A stretch of DNA of 64,000 nt from Leptobrachium leishanense (GCA_009667805.1 CM019063.1:82487877-82551876); one strand, 5' to 3'; positions 1 through 12,589 are shown, counted from the stretch's first letter. Notes: a model not told the origin generated them from the letters alone. Translations and numbers: made by a program.

Positions 1-162
1 AAACTCTGAGCGCTGTGATGAGCAGCAGTCAGTTACTGCAACAGCTTTGCCTGACACATTGTGCTGAGAGTGAGAGATACTGTAACAAGCAGCGATCTCA
101 GCCCTCTGAGGAGCCACTACAATAGTAATTGTATCCACTGGTTTTCGGATGAATGAAATTAT

Positions 163-378
163 TTTTCATACTAAAGAACTGAAAACGAATTTCTTTAGCA
201 ACTAAATAAATTGCATTTTAGGACTAATCCATTAGTTCAAAACGAAATTTTGTGCTGTGCACACGTCTAGTTTTCATACTAAAGAACTGAAAACGAATTT
301 CTTTAGCAACTAAATAAATTGCATTTTAGGACTAATCCATTAGTTCAAAACGAAATTTTGTGCTGTGCACATGTCTAA
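163..378. repeat. 108-bp tandem duplication
   Basis: Two nearly identical 108-bp units (163-270 and 271-378), each ending in a GCACAYGTCTA motif that also forms the ends of small transposons at about 8.9 kb and 18.8 kb. This is probably the end of such an element duplicated in tandem. Confidence 0.85.
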
Positions 379-2020
379 TATATTTTACTTAAAAAATATC
401 AACTGGCAAAACAGATCATAATGCTGCCTGGAAATTTCCTTATTTAATTGTTTTCAAGAATCCTAGATCCCTTTACATTATGTGTCGATTTGTAAAAACA
501 CTACATTCCGTGTCAATGTGTAAAACACTTCACATCCCTTGTTAATGTGTAAAAAAAGCAGAATGAGTTAGCACCAACTTCTAGGTGACGATAAATCTTT
601 CGTTAACGCATCGGTGTGGAAATTAACTTTAGGACATTGTAATACCTTACTTATCCTAATGCTAATTACCGACTGCGCTCCCCATGTTAAGTATAGGGTG
701 CGCAAAGTACAGTAAGCTTGTGCAAGCTAACACAAGCACTGATGCGCTAACAGATTTTTACGTGGTTTAGTGTTAGGAAAGTAATATGGGGGGCGTGCGT
801 TAAAGTCACTTATCCTGATGTTAACACTTACTCATCCAAACACTACAGTTAGCATTCACTAGGGAATAGGTCCCTTTGCATTCCATGCCAATGTCTAAAT
901 CTCTTTACATTCCATGCCATTGTGGCTGACCATCAATTCCTAACCAGATCACGATTGTTAAAAGTGAAATCAGCCAATATATAAAAGTATGGAGAAAGGG
1001 TACACAGTGATTTGCATTTCATTCTATGCCCCAGCCAGATGTGGTTGGAAGGAGGCATATCCCCACAATTGCAAGCATTCAAGGGGGCGAAGACTGGACT
1101 ATAATAATTCCATGATCATGTTACATTGCCATATCCCTGAATTGAGGGCCAAAATAAAGAAAAAAGTATTAAGGACTGATTTTCTCAGAAGCATCATCAG
1201 AGTGGTTCCTTATTTGTGACAGAGTAGCTCCTTAGCTCTGCTACATATTTCTCTGTCAGAACTACTGTACGTCAGAATCAGAACCACTCAGACGATACTC
1301 CTGTGGACGCCATTAGTTATGGCAAAACGCGTATAGTAACGTAGTCATGTTTTCTCTTTTTAATGTAATCACACTATGGTAATTCATATTCTGCAGGGTA
1401 AGCTGAATTCTGAGCACTCTCAGCATTACCCTCTTGCATTGTTCCTAAACTCAATGGGCTATGTTGGGGCCCACTACATACTGAAACTTTAGTGACCATT
1501 TGGATTAGCTAGATCTCTTTTTTTTCCTGTCTCTACCCTTTTCTATTACTGCGTACCCAAGAAGGTTTGCATTCTTGCTTTTCAATAATGAGATTTTCTT
1601 TGCTCTAGACCCATATGGCAAACTAGCTATATCGCATTATATACTCAACATAGTGCCACTTTTAGATTTTATCCCCCCTTTTTTTGGTATCCTTTTGTCT
1701 GTTTGTCATATAGTGGATGTTTTTTTCTATGGATCTCAACCGAGTATCCTTTTATACCCATTTTTAGTTAGTTTTTTCTCAATAAAAGTTTTAATTTAGT
1801 ATTTCTCAATAAAAGTTTAAATAAAAGTATTAAATAAATAAGTTTTATTGCTTTTCGTAAATTAGCCCAGTATCTTTCATTCTATATAGTGAAGTAAGGA
1901 ATTTACCCTTACCTCCTTGCCATGCTTATCTGCAGAACTTATTTTGGAAAGTTCTTCAACTCTAACCTCTTGTTTGAGTTTTGACAATGGCTTTAGTTTT
2001 GACCTTTGGTCCTGCACTTC
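379..2020. other. AT-rich non-coding stretch, no feature recognised
   Basis: No exon, RNA gene or clear transposon boundary was seen. Around 1777-1845 there is a run of repeated AATAAAAGT-like motifs. Short open frames here lack similarity to anything known to me. Confidence 0.5.
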
Positions 2021-2033
2021 AAAATCATTGCAG

Positions 2034-2555
2034 CGCTGCCGTGACCTGGTGTCCGGCTTGATCCCCGAGTGCCCGGGCCGGGTGCCATTTTTACCCCCAT
2101 GGCCTCCCTGTGGTCATTCGGCCGTCTGGGAATTCGCCAGGGCAGGCACAATTCTGGCCATTGCCATTGCCATCCTCGACCCCCCCCCCTTTTTTTCTCT
2201 TACAGTACTGTCTCCACGAGGACTCCCTTTTTTATTATTTGAAGACCTTTTTGAGTTATATGCTGATCTATTGCAGAGTTTTATTCTATAGCTGACATTT
2301 GTTTTTTGTTGTTTTATGCTTTTTATTTCTATTTTACTATGTGATTCAATGGATGGCATGTTGTGGTCCTGCGAGACCACTTTTTTCGTACTATAGCTGT
2401 ACGTAGCCGTTATCTTTTGCAGCTGACCCCCTCTTTTTATATGCTGTTTCTCTTACAATGTGCTATTATAGATGACTGTGTACGGCCATGCAAGGCCATC
2501 ATTTTATGTTTGTTGACAGGATGACATTGTTATAAAATAAAAATTGTAAATTAAA
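2034..2555 (+). mobile_element. 5'-truncated L1-like LINE with target-site duplication
   Basis: The segment ends in an A-rich tail and is bounded by the direct repeat AAAATCATTGCAG (2021-2033 and 2556-2568), the signature of target-primed reverse transcription. The body resembles a LINE 3' untranslated region; only this truncated 3' portion is present. Confidence 0.75.
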
Positions 2556-2686
2556 AAAATCATTGCAGCTTCCTAAAGTGAGCTGCACTTCCTATCATAA
2601 GAACGTAAATTTCAGGGAGTGCATTCTCATCCCTGTACTTCTGGACCAGCACAAAAAAAAAATACCACAATTCCCTATCATTTGTA

Positions 2687-3409
2687 GGGCTCTATTACAT
2701 TCTTCGCTCAAAAATGTGCGCGTGCGAAAAAACGCATTAACGCGAGGGGAAAAACCCTTCGCACTGACCGTCAAATTACAACGTTCACGCATACAATGCG
2801 CGTTAACGTCTAACGCGAGTTACCCTTTGCGAGCGAAAGTTTGTGCGCGCATCTTATACTTAGCATTGTGAGCGCAAATGCCTTCGTGCGCTGGTACGCG
2901 CATCGTATTACAATCGATGCACAACTTTTTATGAACGACGTTTGCGTGCATAATTTTAACGTCTTTGAAAAGCTGGTGGTAACTGCAAATCTGAACGTTC
3001 TGGCCGAAATGAAATACACCAGCACGAAAAAAAATACAGCACAGTATAGTTACACATTCTACACATACCCAAACAATAAAATTGAGTGGTTGTGCGTGTA
3101 TTTTTTATTGCTGCAGCATGTATATTCAGATTGAATTTGGCAGGCACAAAAACTGAACGGGAGAGAATTGTGGTTCTTAATTCCGATTGGCTGAATCGCA
3201 TAAAAAAACAGTCTGCCCACCGATTTGTACGCGCAGCGTTAATTTGCGCTCGTTTTTGCACGTCTTTTTTACGTGTGATGTTTTCGGACGGATGAAAAAA
3301 TGCACACGGATCGTAATACCAATGTTAATTTACGCGCGTTAACGTTTAACGCTGCGCACAAAATATTGCACTGCGCGTACGAATTTGCGTGGAGAATGTA
3401 ATAGAGCCC
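2687..3409. mobile_element. MITE with GGGCTCTATTACATTCT termini
   Basis: Terminal inverted repeats of about 17 bp (GGGCTCTATTACATTCT and its complement) flank a 723-bp CpG- and TGCG-rich core. A 3-bp GTA is repeated on both sides, as expected for a PIF/Harbinger-like target site. No transposase is present. Confidence 0.75.
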
Positions 3410-3600
3410 GTAGTGTATACGTTTGAAAAGCTGTTTTCTCTTGCACTCAGCGTGCTAGAGCAGTAACTAAGAACATATGAATGATTTCTGAAAGATAGGT
3501 TGTGTGTTAAAGGAAATAGAAGTGTACAAAAATAGTCAATATTTTTTTAAAATTTGTACAAAATATATATTTACTAGATCTCAGTTTCATACAAATTTAC

Positions 3601-3822
3601 CTCCAGTGAGTTATATTTCCATTTGATACTGTTGACATTAATGAGAAGTTGATCGCCATCAGGAGCTGTTGCATTGAAGAAGCCAATATTGCTGATCCTA
3701 GTGGATTTATTGGGGAACATAAGATAATTCATAATGCCATACACTGCCGGTAAGTCTCCATTTTCAGTAAAATACATCTCCTCTTCAGTGGGATCTTTAA
3801 AATGAATTCTTCTTAAAAAATG
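3601..3822 (-). CDS. V2R-like receptor, exon 4 (end of ligand-binding domain)
   Basis: This exon is exactly 74 codons: HFLRRIHFKD, then EEMYFTENGDLPAVYGIMN, FFNATAPDGDQLLINVNSIKW and NSLE. It matches the fourth V2R exon, which closes the flytrap domain before the cysteine-rich linker. The acceptor is TTTTTTTAG/CAT and the donor GAG/GTAAAT; both borders are phase 0. No stop codons. The next exons (cysteine-rich and seven-transmembrane) were looked for on the minus strand of 1-3600 and not found, so the gene probably continues beyond the left edge or is truncated there. Confidence 0.9.
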
Positions 3823-3867
3823 CTAAAAAAACCAAAGTTTTATTATTAAATGATGAGATTCTTACCA

Positions 3868-5385
3868 TAGAAACATAGAAACATAGACAATGTCGGCAGA
3901 TAAGAATCTTTCGGCCCATCTAGTCAGCCCAATTACATGGATACTTTACCTGGATTTATCTTTTGTTCAGGATAGCCTTATGCCTATCCCATGCCTGCTT
4001 AAATTCAATTACTGTTTTGGCCTCTTCCACTTCTACTGGAAGGCTGTTCCATGTATCCACCACCCTCTCAGTAAAATAATGCTTCCTGATGTTACTTTTA
4101 AACCTTTGCCCCTCTAATCTAAGACTATGTCCTCTTGTTTTGCTACTTTGTTTCCTTTTAAATATACTCCCTTCCTCTACCTTGTGGATTCCCTTTACGT
4201 ATTTAAATGTTTCTATCATATCTCCTCTGTCTCGTCTTTTTTCCAAGCTGTACATGTTAAGATCATTAAGCCTTTCCTGGTAACTTTTCTCCTTCAAGCC
4301 GTACACCATTTTAGTAGCCCTTCTCTGAACTCTCTCTAAGGTGTCTATATCCTTCTGGAGATACGGTCTCCAGTACTGCACACAGTACTCCAAGTGAGGT
4401 CTCACCAGTGCTCTGTACAGTGGCATGAGCACTTCCCTTTTCCTACTGCTAATACCTCTCCCTACACAACCAAGCATTCTGCTAGCATTTCCTGCTGCTC
4501 TATTACTGTCAGGATCCGACCCCCCAGACCCTCTGGCGCCCCCTTTGTTTTCCTTTTTCGCAGTGTTCTGCATGATATATGCAGATTCCAGGACTTCATA
4601 CTTATCCATGCTCATTCCTGGACTCTGATTTGCATTCTGGACCTGATACCTCACCTGCACGTGATCCAACCTGATGAGTCCTGCATAAGAGGAAGCTACG
4701 CCCCTTATCCCACGCTTCCTGATGGAAGTTCCTAGCTTAGCTAGTGCAGACCTGCCTTCCTTAGATCCTTGCCTGGAACCCCTCCTGCTTTGATCCATAG
4801 ACATTCCTGCACACTCTCTGCTATTCCTGGACATTCTTTACCTGCTGTATCCTCCATTGCCCCCTGTACCCTCTGCTATTCCATGATTGATATACCCGTG
4901 TACCAGATCTCTGCTAAATCCTGACTACTCTATTGCCTATTTCTATTTGTACCTGCGCCTGATTATATGTTATCTGTATTATTGTATTGTAGCACATCCA
5001 GTTCTCCTATTCCCACTACTCCCAGCCATTCTCCTTTTGTTTAGTGCTATTCTCCTGTGTATAGTTTCTTTGTTTTTATTCCTAGTCAGTTGTCTGTTTA
5101 TTTGTTATCACAAATAAACCCTGTTACCCTGTATCCTGCCTTCTGCTATAATTACTGCATTTTGGGCTCACACCCACACTTCTGCACATATGCTAAGCCA
5201 GGGTCGTGACAATTACATTGACTACTTACCCTTAGATCCTCTGAAATAATAACCCCTAAATCCCTTTCCTCAGATGTTGAGGTTAGGACTGTATCAAATA
5301 TTCTATATTCAGCCCTTGGGTTTTTACGCCCCAGGTGCATTATCTTGCACTTATCCACATTAAAACTCAATTGCCACCATAACGC
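3868..5385 (-). mobile_element. CR1/L2-type LINE, 3' part, interrupted
   Basis: The minus strand encodes the C-terminal part of a non-LTR reverse transcriptase: FNVDKCKIMHLGRKNP and ERDLGVIISEDL at 5385-5220, then, after an inserted LTR, SRMLGCVGRGISSRKREVLM, LVRPHLEYCVQYW and ERVQRRATKMV. The thumb and connection motifs are of CR1/L2 type. The 3' end carries the CATAGAAACATAGA motif often found at LINE tails of this kind. It is a 5'-truncated, non-functional copy lying in V2R intron 3, just upstream of exon 4. Confidence 0.85.
4507..5211. mobile_element. Solo LTR inserted in the CR1/L2 LINE
   Basis: A 705-bp segment starting TGTCAGGATCC and ending GGTCGTGACA (TG...CA ends), flanked by the 5-bp duplication ATTAC (4502-4506, 5212-5216). 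An AATAAA signal lies near 5113. Removing it restores the continuous LINE frame. Class (Gypsy or retrovirus-like) cannot be told from the LTR alone. Confidence 0.85.
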
Positions 5386-5824
5386 TGTATTTATTAAAAG
5401 AGACTCAAGTAATGTTTTCTTCTGTGCTTACACTCTTCACATATATTACACATATCAAGGGATGTGTAGATAACATTTAAATATAGGGTACAATGGCAGT
5501 TGTCAATAAGGATTCTTATTCTGAGTCAAAGGGTTAAATAATGTAAATTTGCTCATTTTTTATGTTGCATGTATTGTTTTATCCTTTACAGAAATCTTGC
5601 AGGGGGGAAAGGTCTAGATGGCATTTCTTATATGGCACAATGTCCCACGGAGTCTCCATTATCCGCATACAGGCAGAAATGGTCATTGTGTCAGATTCAA
5701 TAAATGTGATGCTGGCTTCTGGAATGCACAGTAAAATTTGTTGAGGTTTTTGTGAGGGTAAGGGCTGCTCCTTGAGACTTCCGTGGCAGAGAATTTCATT
5801 TTTCTCAGGGAGAACACTATAGGG
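5386..5824. other. V2R intron 3, nothing recognised
   Basis: Non-coding sequence between the LINE and a MITE. No exon or RNA gene seen. Confidence 0.5.
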
Positions 5825-6602
5825 GGTATTCAGAGAAATCTGATCTGGCCCTGAAATTGCACCGAACAGGGACTTTCCCATATGTGCAATTTCATGGTCA
5901 TTCAGCTATTCAAAAAGTTGGCAGTTTGCCACATTTTGGTGAATTCCAGCAAAATACAGTTCTATTCAGCGGCAGTGAAATCCCCATAGAGAAGCAATGG
6001 TTAATCTATTCAGAGAACACCGAACAGCACCGAAATGCTCTGATGTTCGGTGGTTTCATTCAGCAGGTTTAATCAGGCGAATCCCATAAATTTCAATGTT
6101 AAAAATATACCTGTTTATTTTTTTAACTTGCAGCAAAAAGGCTATTTTTTTCAAAGATTTTTTTCCCTCTCTGTAACAAACCTTTTTATTATTATTCATA
6201 GGACCTAGTTTTTCTGCAGACAGCGGTTCTAATTTGACACTTTCAATCTTTTTTCTGTTACCCCCTTCATCGGCTTGTCGGCTGGTCGGCACTGTGTTCC
6301 GGACTCGTTCGGCGGGTTTGCGGCAGCTTATCGGATCGGATCCGTTAATTTATCAGATCTGATCCAATCCAATCATCCCCATGGGACCCGCCAAAATTAT
6401 CGGATCCTTTAATTTGGCGGTTTTGCAGCTTTTTTGTTTTTTTCTTTAAATCGGTGGTTTTGCGGCGTATTTTCCCTGCACTTTGGAGACCCTGCTGTGA
6501 ATGCTGAATTCACCACAGGGTCGGGGAGTTTTATTCCCCCGAAGTGCGGGGAACGAAAGAGCGGGGAACAAGTCTGTGACATTTCGGTGCTCTCTGAATA
6601 AC
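5825..6602. mobile_element. MITE with TATTCAGAGA termini
   Basis: Ends TATTCAGAGA (5827) and TCTCTGAATA (6600) are inverted. The inside carries the ACCGAA/TTCGGTG motifs shared with elements at 9.6, 13.0, 20.4 and 23.2 kb in this window. Non-coding. Confidence 0.65.
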
Positions 6603-6979
6603 TTTTTTTTACAAATAGTATGTAAGTACCGATTCATATAATATTTGCTTTTTTTCATATTATTTCAATTTGAAATTGTTCACACATGTTTTTGGCTGAG
6701 AAAACATTATTATCATGTTGCATATTACAAAAAAAGGACGAGTACCTACCTGCAAGTCACTCTCACATAACCATGGGTAGACTCTGGGTGGAGCTTTAAG
6801 TTTGACTCAGGGCACAAACTCAGGGCACAATCACCTCCTTAAAAGTTAGCCACAGCTCTAACCTAAAAAAATCAGATACTCATCTCTCATTCTGCAGGGG
6901 CCCGATCCACTGCTTCTGGCCGCCCGGGAGCAGAGGGAGACTGGGGACAATTTAACTTTTTAAAATTATTTACGTTTAC

Positions 6980-7795
6980 CTGTAACTTGTGTTTTTTTCC
7001 CAAATCTAGGGCACATGAATATGATTGCATTTCCTGCAGTGAGTGGGCCATAGCATAGACTGATTTATACACGTGGTAAGTCGTCCCAAACATAGAGTAA
7101 ATAATTTGAGTAAATAGATCTGATAGAAGCTCGTCCCGGCTGCAGTTGTGAAGTTTAGAACCCATGAAATTATATATGTAATTCATCTCCCTATTCGATG
7201 ACAAGCACAGCAAATGCATCGCTTTGATTTCTTCCAGTAAAAGGTCCCCTGGACGACTCGAAACACTGACTGCCTCTATATATTTCTTTAAACCGGGGAT
7301 GTGTTTGAGTGGCCGTGTGAATGCCAGACTGCCATTATACAGAATTAGAGCACAATCTCTTATTATATCGAGCTGAGCATGAAAATTAGCAGGCATGATT
7401 AAGGTCTTGTTACACATAACTCCACATTCATATTCAGTTTCATGCAGTGAAAGAGCAGAAATCTGGCCGCAAACCACAACAATTACAGCTGTTGACTTCT
7501 TTAGGATATTTTTGTTGCTTTGTAGGACTTTTAACTGACTCTTTCCTTTACTAGGCGCTGTCTTCATAGAGAACTCAATGCAGATCCCATATAAAGGAGC
7601 TAATTGTTCTAATGCCCGTCTCTGCTTCTCCCCGTTATCATCATCTGATGCAATGATCCCAATCCAGGTCCAACCCAAATGTCTGAGTAACTTCACAATG
7701 GCCTCTGCCTGGATCCGGTCATTGGGAAGGGTCCGGAAGAGAGATGGATAGAGATGCTTGTTGAGTAATTGGGGATCTGTCGCTCCATAGCTGAT
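6980..7795 (-). CDS. V2R-like receptor, exon 3 (main Venus-flytrap exon)
   Basis: This exon is exactly 272 codons and fully open. It opens with the family hallmark ISYGATDPQL, then LFRTLPNDRIQAEAIVKLL, HLGWTWIGIIASDDDNGE and a C-terminal YHVYKSVYAMAHSL block, the conserved order of the large third V2R exon. The size is typical (about 800 bp). The acceptor is TTTGTGTTTTCAG/ATC and the donor is CAG/GTAAAC at 6979. Reading continues open past the donor to 6887, but that tail has no V2R similarity and is intron. The downstream join KLQ/HFLRRIHFKD agrees with the family. It lies 7.2 kb of transposon-rich intron from exon 2. Expected role: ligand recognition (peptides or amino-acid-like cues), by family knowledge only. 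Confidence 0.92.
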
Positions 7796-8029
7796 CTGAA
7801 AACACAAACAGCTACATGGAATGTGTTGATATGTGAGAATTGTATTATAGCAAGCAAAATCTGTACTAGAACCAGTGAATCTGGTTAGGAAACATGAATT
7901 TATGAGTTTGATAAAGAAAAATATTTATATTTTTTGATGCACTAATAATCTTTAGCTAGTTTGTATTTTTTATCTATTTCTTTCAAATTATCTTGTGTTT
8001 TTCTATTGAAACAATGGTAAAATATACCG

Positions 8030-8946
8030 TAGACATGAGCAGTGAAAAATTAATCTCGGCATGGTTCAGTTCAGATTGTTTCGGAATCTGAAAATGTCCA
8101 ATTTGAAAATAATCGGAATCAGCCGATTCGTAATATCAGAAACATGTCATATATTTAGCCGTTTCCGATATTCAGAACCTTTATGTATAATACGAAAAAA
8201 AATTGTTAGGGGGACTAGAGTTAGGACTAGGGTTAGGTTAATGCAAGGACCAGGGCTAGGTTTAGGATAGGAGATAGAGTTAGCTAGGGCTAGGGTTAGG
8301 TTAGGGCGACAGTTTCTGTGTCATATGATTAGGGTTAGGTTAGGTTAGGGGTAGGGCTAAGCCTAGGGTTGGAGCTAGGGTTATGTTAGGACTAGGTTTA
8401 GGGTGACCGCTTCTGTGTCATATGACTAGGGTTCAGTTAGGGCTAGGGTTAGGTCTAAGTTAGGACTAGGGTTAGGTTATGACTGTACTTAAGGCAACAA
8501 TTTATGTGTCATATGATTTGGGTTAGGGTTAAGGCTAGGGTTAGGTTAGGGCTAGACTTAGTGCAACTGTTTCTGTGTCATGTGAGTAGGGTTAGGTTTG
8601 GAGTTAGGGATAGGTCTCGGGTTAGGGCAAGGGTAAGGGCTAGGTTAGGGCTAGAATTAGGTTAGAGCTAGGTTTAGGACTGCAGTTTCTGTTTCATAAG
8701 ATTAGGGCTAGGGTTTAGGTTACCAGTTTTTCAATTTCTTTTACTACTTTGAACAAATTAAAGTTTCTCCAATTATATTCAGACCTGGCCGATTTATAAT
8801 TAGAAATATTCAGATTGATTTGAAAGTTTTTATTCATAAACCAATTGGACACAGACATCACCAATTCGAATTTAGTTCAATCCAAATTCCCGAATTTTCT
8901 TTATCTTGCACCATTTCCGAACAGATCCAAATCGCGCATGTCTAGT
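8030..8946. mobile_element. Small transposon holding telomere-like repeats
   Basis: Ends TAGACATGAG and CGCATGTCTA are imperfect inverted repeats. Between 8200 and 8720 the sequence is a degenerate array of GGTTAGG/GGGCTAGG units with a higher-order period of about 90-110 bp marked by TTTCTGTGTCATATGA. It lies in V2R intron 2. Confidence 0.6.
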
Positions 8947-9567
8947 ATAATGTCTATGTACAATGTAAATGATAAGAATTAATATGTTTGTTGGTTGAGA
9001 GGGGGCCTGAGGGCATAGATGCGATCAAGAAAATTACAGTTGTTTGGATGAACCCTGTCACATTCTACTTGAAAGCAAAGACTGTGCCTAATACTGGGTA
9101 CAAACAACACTTGAGGAGAAAGGAGGCAGAGTGAAACATTTCAGTGAACCATAACGGAGGATTAATGGTTACAAGATAACAGGAGATTTCTGATTTAAAC
9201 ATTTTATATAGGTATGAGTGTTTTCAAATCAATTCAGGACATGTGCATTTTTACTGTAAATTGTGCTTTATAACTCTAAAAGTATAACTGCTAATGTATG
9301 GACCTACAGGATTACATTTTCATTACACAGGTTGCGCGCTTCCTAATTTACATCCACATTTACAGTAAAAGCACGCAGCCTCTGTACTGTAAATAATAAA
9401 TCTCATAAATCCATACATTACCTTTTACTGTATAATGCACAAATCCACAAAGTAATATTTTGCAATTATATTTACAATACAAAACTCCCCGATTGATTAT
9501 TTCTACTTTTACAGTATAAATTGAATGTGTATAACTTACAGTAAGACTTGCATTTAATGGGTTTACA
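8947..9567. other. V2R intron 2, nothing recognised
   Basis: AT-rich non-coding sequence with no exon-like frame or clear element boundary. Confidence 0.45.
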
Positions 9568-10033
9568 CTAAAGGAGTTATTCAGAGAGCACCGAAATATT
9601 GGTGCTCTCTCGTTCGGCGCACTTCGGCAATTTCAGTTCACCGACCCTGCAATGAATTCAGTATTCACCCAAACTGCGCCAAACTCTATAGGGGTTATTC
9701 AGAGAGCAGCAAAATGACGCTGATGTTTCGGTGCCCTGTCGTTCCCTGCACTTTGGGGAGATTCGATGATTCTAGTTCGCCGACTCTGCGGTGTATTCAA
9801 GTAGATCTGCAGGGTCTCCAGAGTGCAGGGAAAAGACGCCGCAAACCCAGGGCCGGCCCAAGACATTGTGCTGCCTGAAGTGAAGGATGAAATGCTGCCC
9901 CCCCCCAAAAAAAACACGCAGCGTTTATGAGCGTATCACAGTGCGCCACAGCAATAAAATTCAAACACTCAGACACACCGTACATTAGAATTTTCTTGCT
10001 GTGGAGCTCTGTGATACAGTAATGTGAGGTGTA

Positions 10034-10470
10034 TATAACTGAGCCCAGCGTCACATACCCAGCAGTGCCCAGCGTCACATGCCCAGCAGTGCCCAGCGTC
10101 ACATACCCAGCAGTGCCCAGCTTCACATGCCCAGCAGAGCAAAGGGTCACATACCCAGCAGTGCCCAGCATGACACATCCAGCAGTGCCCAGCTTCACAT
10201 GCCCAGCATGACATATCGAGCAGTGCCCAGCTTCAAATGTCCAGCAGTGCCCAGCGTCACATACCCAGCAGTGCCCAGCATCATATACCCAGCAGTGCCC
10301 AGTGTCACAACCCAGCAGTGCCCAGCTTCACATGCCGAGCAGAGCCCAGCATCACATACCCAGCAGTGCCAAGCGTTACATACCCAGCAGTGCCCAGCAT
10401 CACATACCCAGCAGTGCCCAGTGTCACATACCCAGCATTGCCGAGCATCACATACCCAGCAGTGCCCACA
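10034..10470. repeat. 24-bp minisatellite inside hAT-like element
   Basis: About 18 copies of a unit close to CCCAGCAGTGCCCAGCGTCA plus CATA, with point variants. No stop codon arises in most frames, which produces spurious open frames on both strands. Confidence 0.85.
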
Positions 10471-10487
10471 CATGGGTATATTGCCCC

Positions 10488-10712
10488 AGCTCACACATTG
10501 ATATATTTGCCCCCAGGCTCACACGTGGATATATTTGCCCCCAGGCCAGCTCATGGATATAATTTCCTCCAGGCCAGCTCATGGAAATATTTGCCCCCAG
10601 GCCAGCTCACGGATATATTTGCCCCCAGGCCAGCTCATGGATATTTTTGCCCCCAGGCCAGCTCACGGATATATTTGCCCCCAGGCCAGCTCACGGATAT
10701 ATTTGTCCCCAG
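10488..10712. repeat. 28-bp minisatellite inside hAT-like element
   Basis: About eight copies of a unit containing GATATATTTGCCCCCAGG and CCAGCTCAYG. The core AGCTCATGGATAT..TGCCCC is shared with the array in the Helitron at 46387-47788. Confidence 0.85.
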
Positions 10713-11388
10713 GATCACCTCTGCCAGGCCCCTCCAATGGGCAAATCCTGCTGCGGCCGCCGCGTTCCTTCGTTCAATGAGCGGCAGCCTCGTGAGTATC
10801 TGCCGCTCGCATGGGATCCACCCTCCAGCCTGCCGCGGTCTCGCAAGATCACGTGATCTCGATCACGGCAGGCTGGCGGATGGATCTCAGGCGAGTGGCA
10901 GATACTCATGCGGCTGCCGCTAATTGAAGGAACGAGCGCGGCGGCCGCACGATCTGCCGCCGCCATTTAAAAAAATTAGTGCAACAGCGGCACCGGGGGC
11001 TGAAATTTGCCGCCCCCGAATTTCTGCCGCCTGGTGCCGCTGCTCCGCTCTGCACCATTGTCGGGTCGGCCCTGTGCAAACCCGCCTAACACTCACCGAA
11101 AACCCACAGAAATTGCAGCAAAAACCACTCCGAACACGCCAGAAAAAGCCAACGAGCTGCCAATTACAGCACAGAGCAGCCGACGGAAAACCGTTACGTT
11201 GACGAATGGGGTATAAAAAAAAACAATACGCTTGAAAGTTTCAAAACTGAAACGCTGTGTGCAAAAAACTACTGAACGGAAATGCCTGGAATTTACATAT
11301 AAGGTCTTATGAATGATAATAAAAAGGTCTGTTACAGAAAAAAGAAAAAAAACGATTAAAAAAAACATTCTGCTGCAAAATGCCTTAA

Positions 11389-12589
11389 CCCTTTCGCTGC
11401 TGATGCTTTTCCCGCCCCTGTGCTGAGGTCATTTTTACCGGTTTTGCTCATCATGTTTAAACGTGTTTTGAAGGCTTATTTTAGTATATTACCCAGACAT
11501 ATTATATATCGTTCTTTCCGTCAGACTCGGTAGATTCATAATATGTCATTATTATATGTATACGTTATGTCATGTCTGTATATTATAACAAAAAATGCAA
11601 TAAAATATGTATTTTCAATAATTTACAACGTGTAAAGAGTTTTTTTTCACATTTTAACATGCGAGCAATTGCGGTTATATTTTGTATGGGGTGCGCCTGT
11701 TAAAAAAATTAGAGATGGGGTCTCGTTACATTTTTTTTTGGGGAAAATTACGCGATTTTTAACAAACACACCGCATACAAAAATCGTTAGTGCAGCATCA
11801 TTGTTCACATTATAATTGAAATGGGAACAATATTGCTGCATTAACGAACCAAAAAAAAGAAAAAAAAATGTTTATTTTTTTTTATAATTTTTTTAAATAT
11901 ATTTTTATTTTTAATTTTAATTTTAATTTTTTTTCAAAAACTTTTTTCACTTTCGTGTTTGGTCTCGTTGGAACGGCCATGCTCTGGCCGATCCAACCAT
12001 ACCAAACATTAACCCCTAACTTCCACGGATCGGGAGATAGGGAGTTCATTGGAACTCCCTATCTCCACCGTTGGTGGCAGTTAGGGGTTAACTCTAGGAC
12101 TGGCGTCATCGTGCTACGCACGATGACGCCAGTCCTCAGGGGGAGCTCCCGGAGGCTTGGCCGACATCCAAGATGTCGGCCAGCTCCGGGAAAGGATCTC
12201 GAACCGGCGCTTTTCAGCGCCGATTCGCGATCCAGCTCCCCAGGGGTTAATGCCAGGCACCATTTGGAAGGGCAGGCTGTGCCCTTCCAAATGGTGCCTT
12301 GGTTAACCCCCGCAACGCCGCCGATCGGGAGGGAGAGAGGTCCGAAGGACCTCCCCCCCTCCCTTTCAGGCGCCTCCTCCACACATGCGGGGGGGGGCGC
12401 CTGAATTAGGTGTCATCGCGCTGCCGCGATGAAACCTAATTCCAGCGGCTGCGGTTCCGGATGCCGGGCTGACATCGAGGATGTCAGCCCGCACCGGGGG
12501 GGCCAGCGATCGGCCGGAACCCGGCCGAACGCTGACCCCAATGGGAGGACGCGCTCAGCGCGTCCTCCGCATACCAGCAGTAAAAGTGG
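11389..12589 (+). mobile_element. TTAA-target element 1 (piggyBac/Kolobok-like MITE)
   Basis: Flanked by TTAA on both sides; begins CCCTTTCGCTGCTGATGC and ends AAAAGTGG. The interior has an AT-rich block and then a series of back-to-back palindromes, for example around GGAGATAGGGAGTTCATTGG, GACTGGCGTCATCGTG and CGCTTTTCAGCG. No transposase. Confidence 0.75.

Larger units (their letters stand above)
9848..11074. mobile_element. Non-autonomous hAT-like element carrying two minisatellites
   Basis: It begins CAGGGCCGGCCCAAGACATT and ends ATTGTCGGGTCGGCCCTG, imperfect inverted repeats of hAT type. It is flanked by an 8-bp duplication (C/T)GCAAACC with one mismatch. The 1.2-kb interior has no transposase but has two tandem arrays, 10034-10470 and 10488-10712. 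Confidence 0.8.

Noticed and set aside
6887..6979. Extension of V2R exon 3 to the stop at 6887
   Set aside because: A GTAAAC donor at 6979 gives the exact family exon end, and exon 4 continues the conserved sequence; the tail has no family similarity.
8200..8720. Chromosome end or true telomere
   Set aside because: Units are degenerate, internal and bounded by transposon ends with normal intron on both sides.
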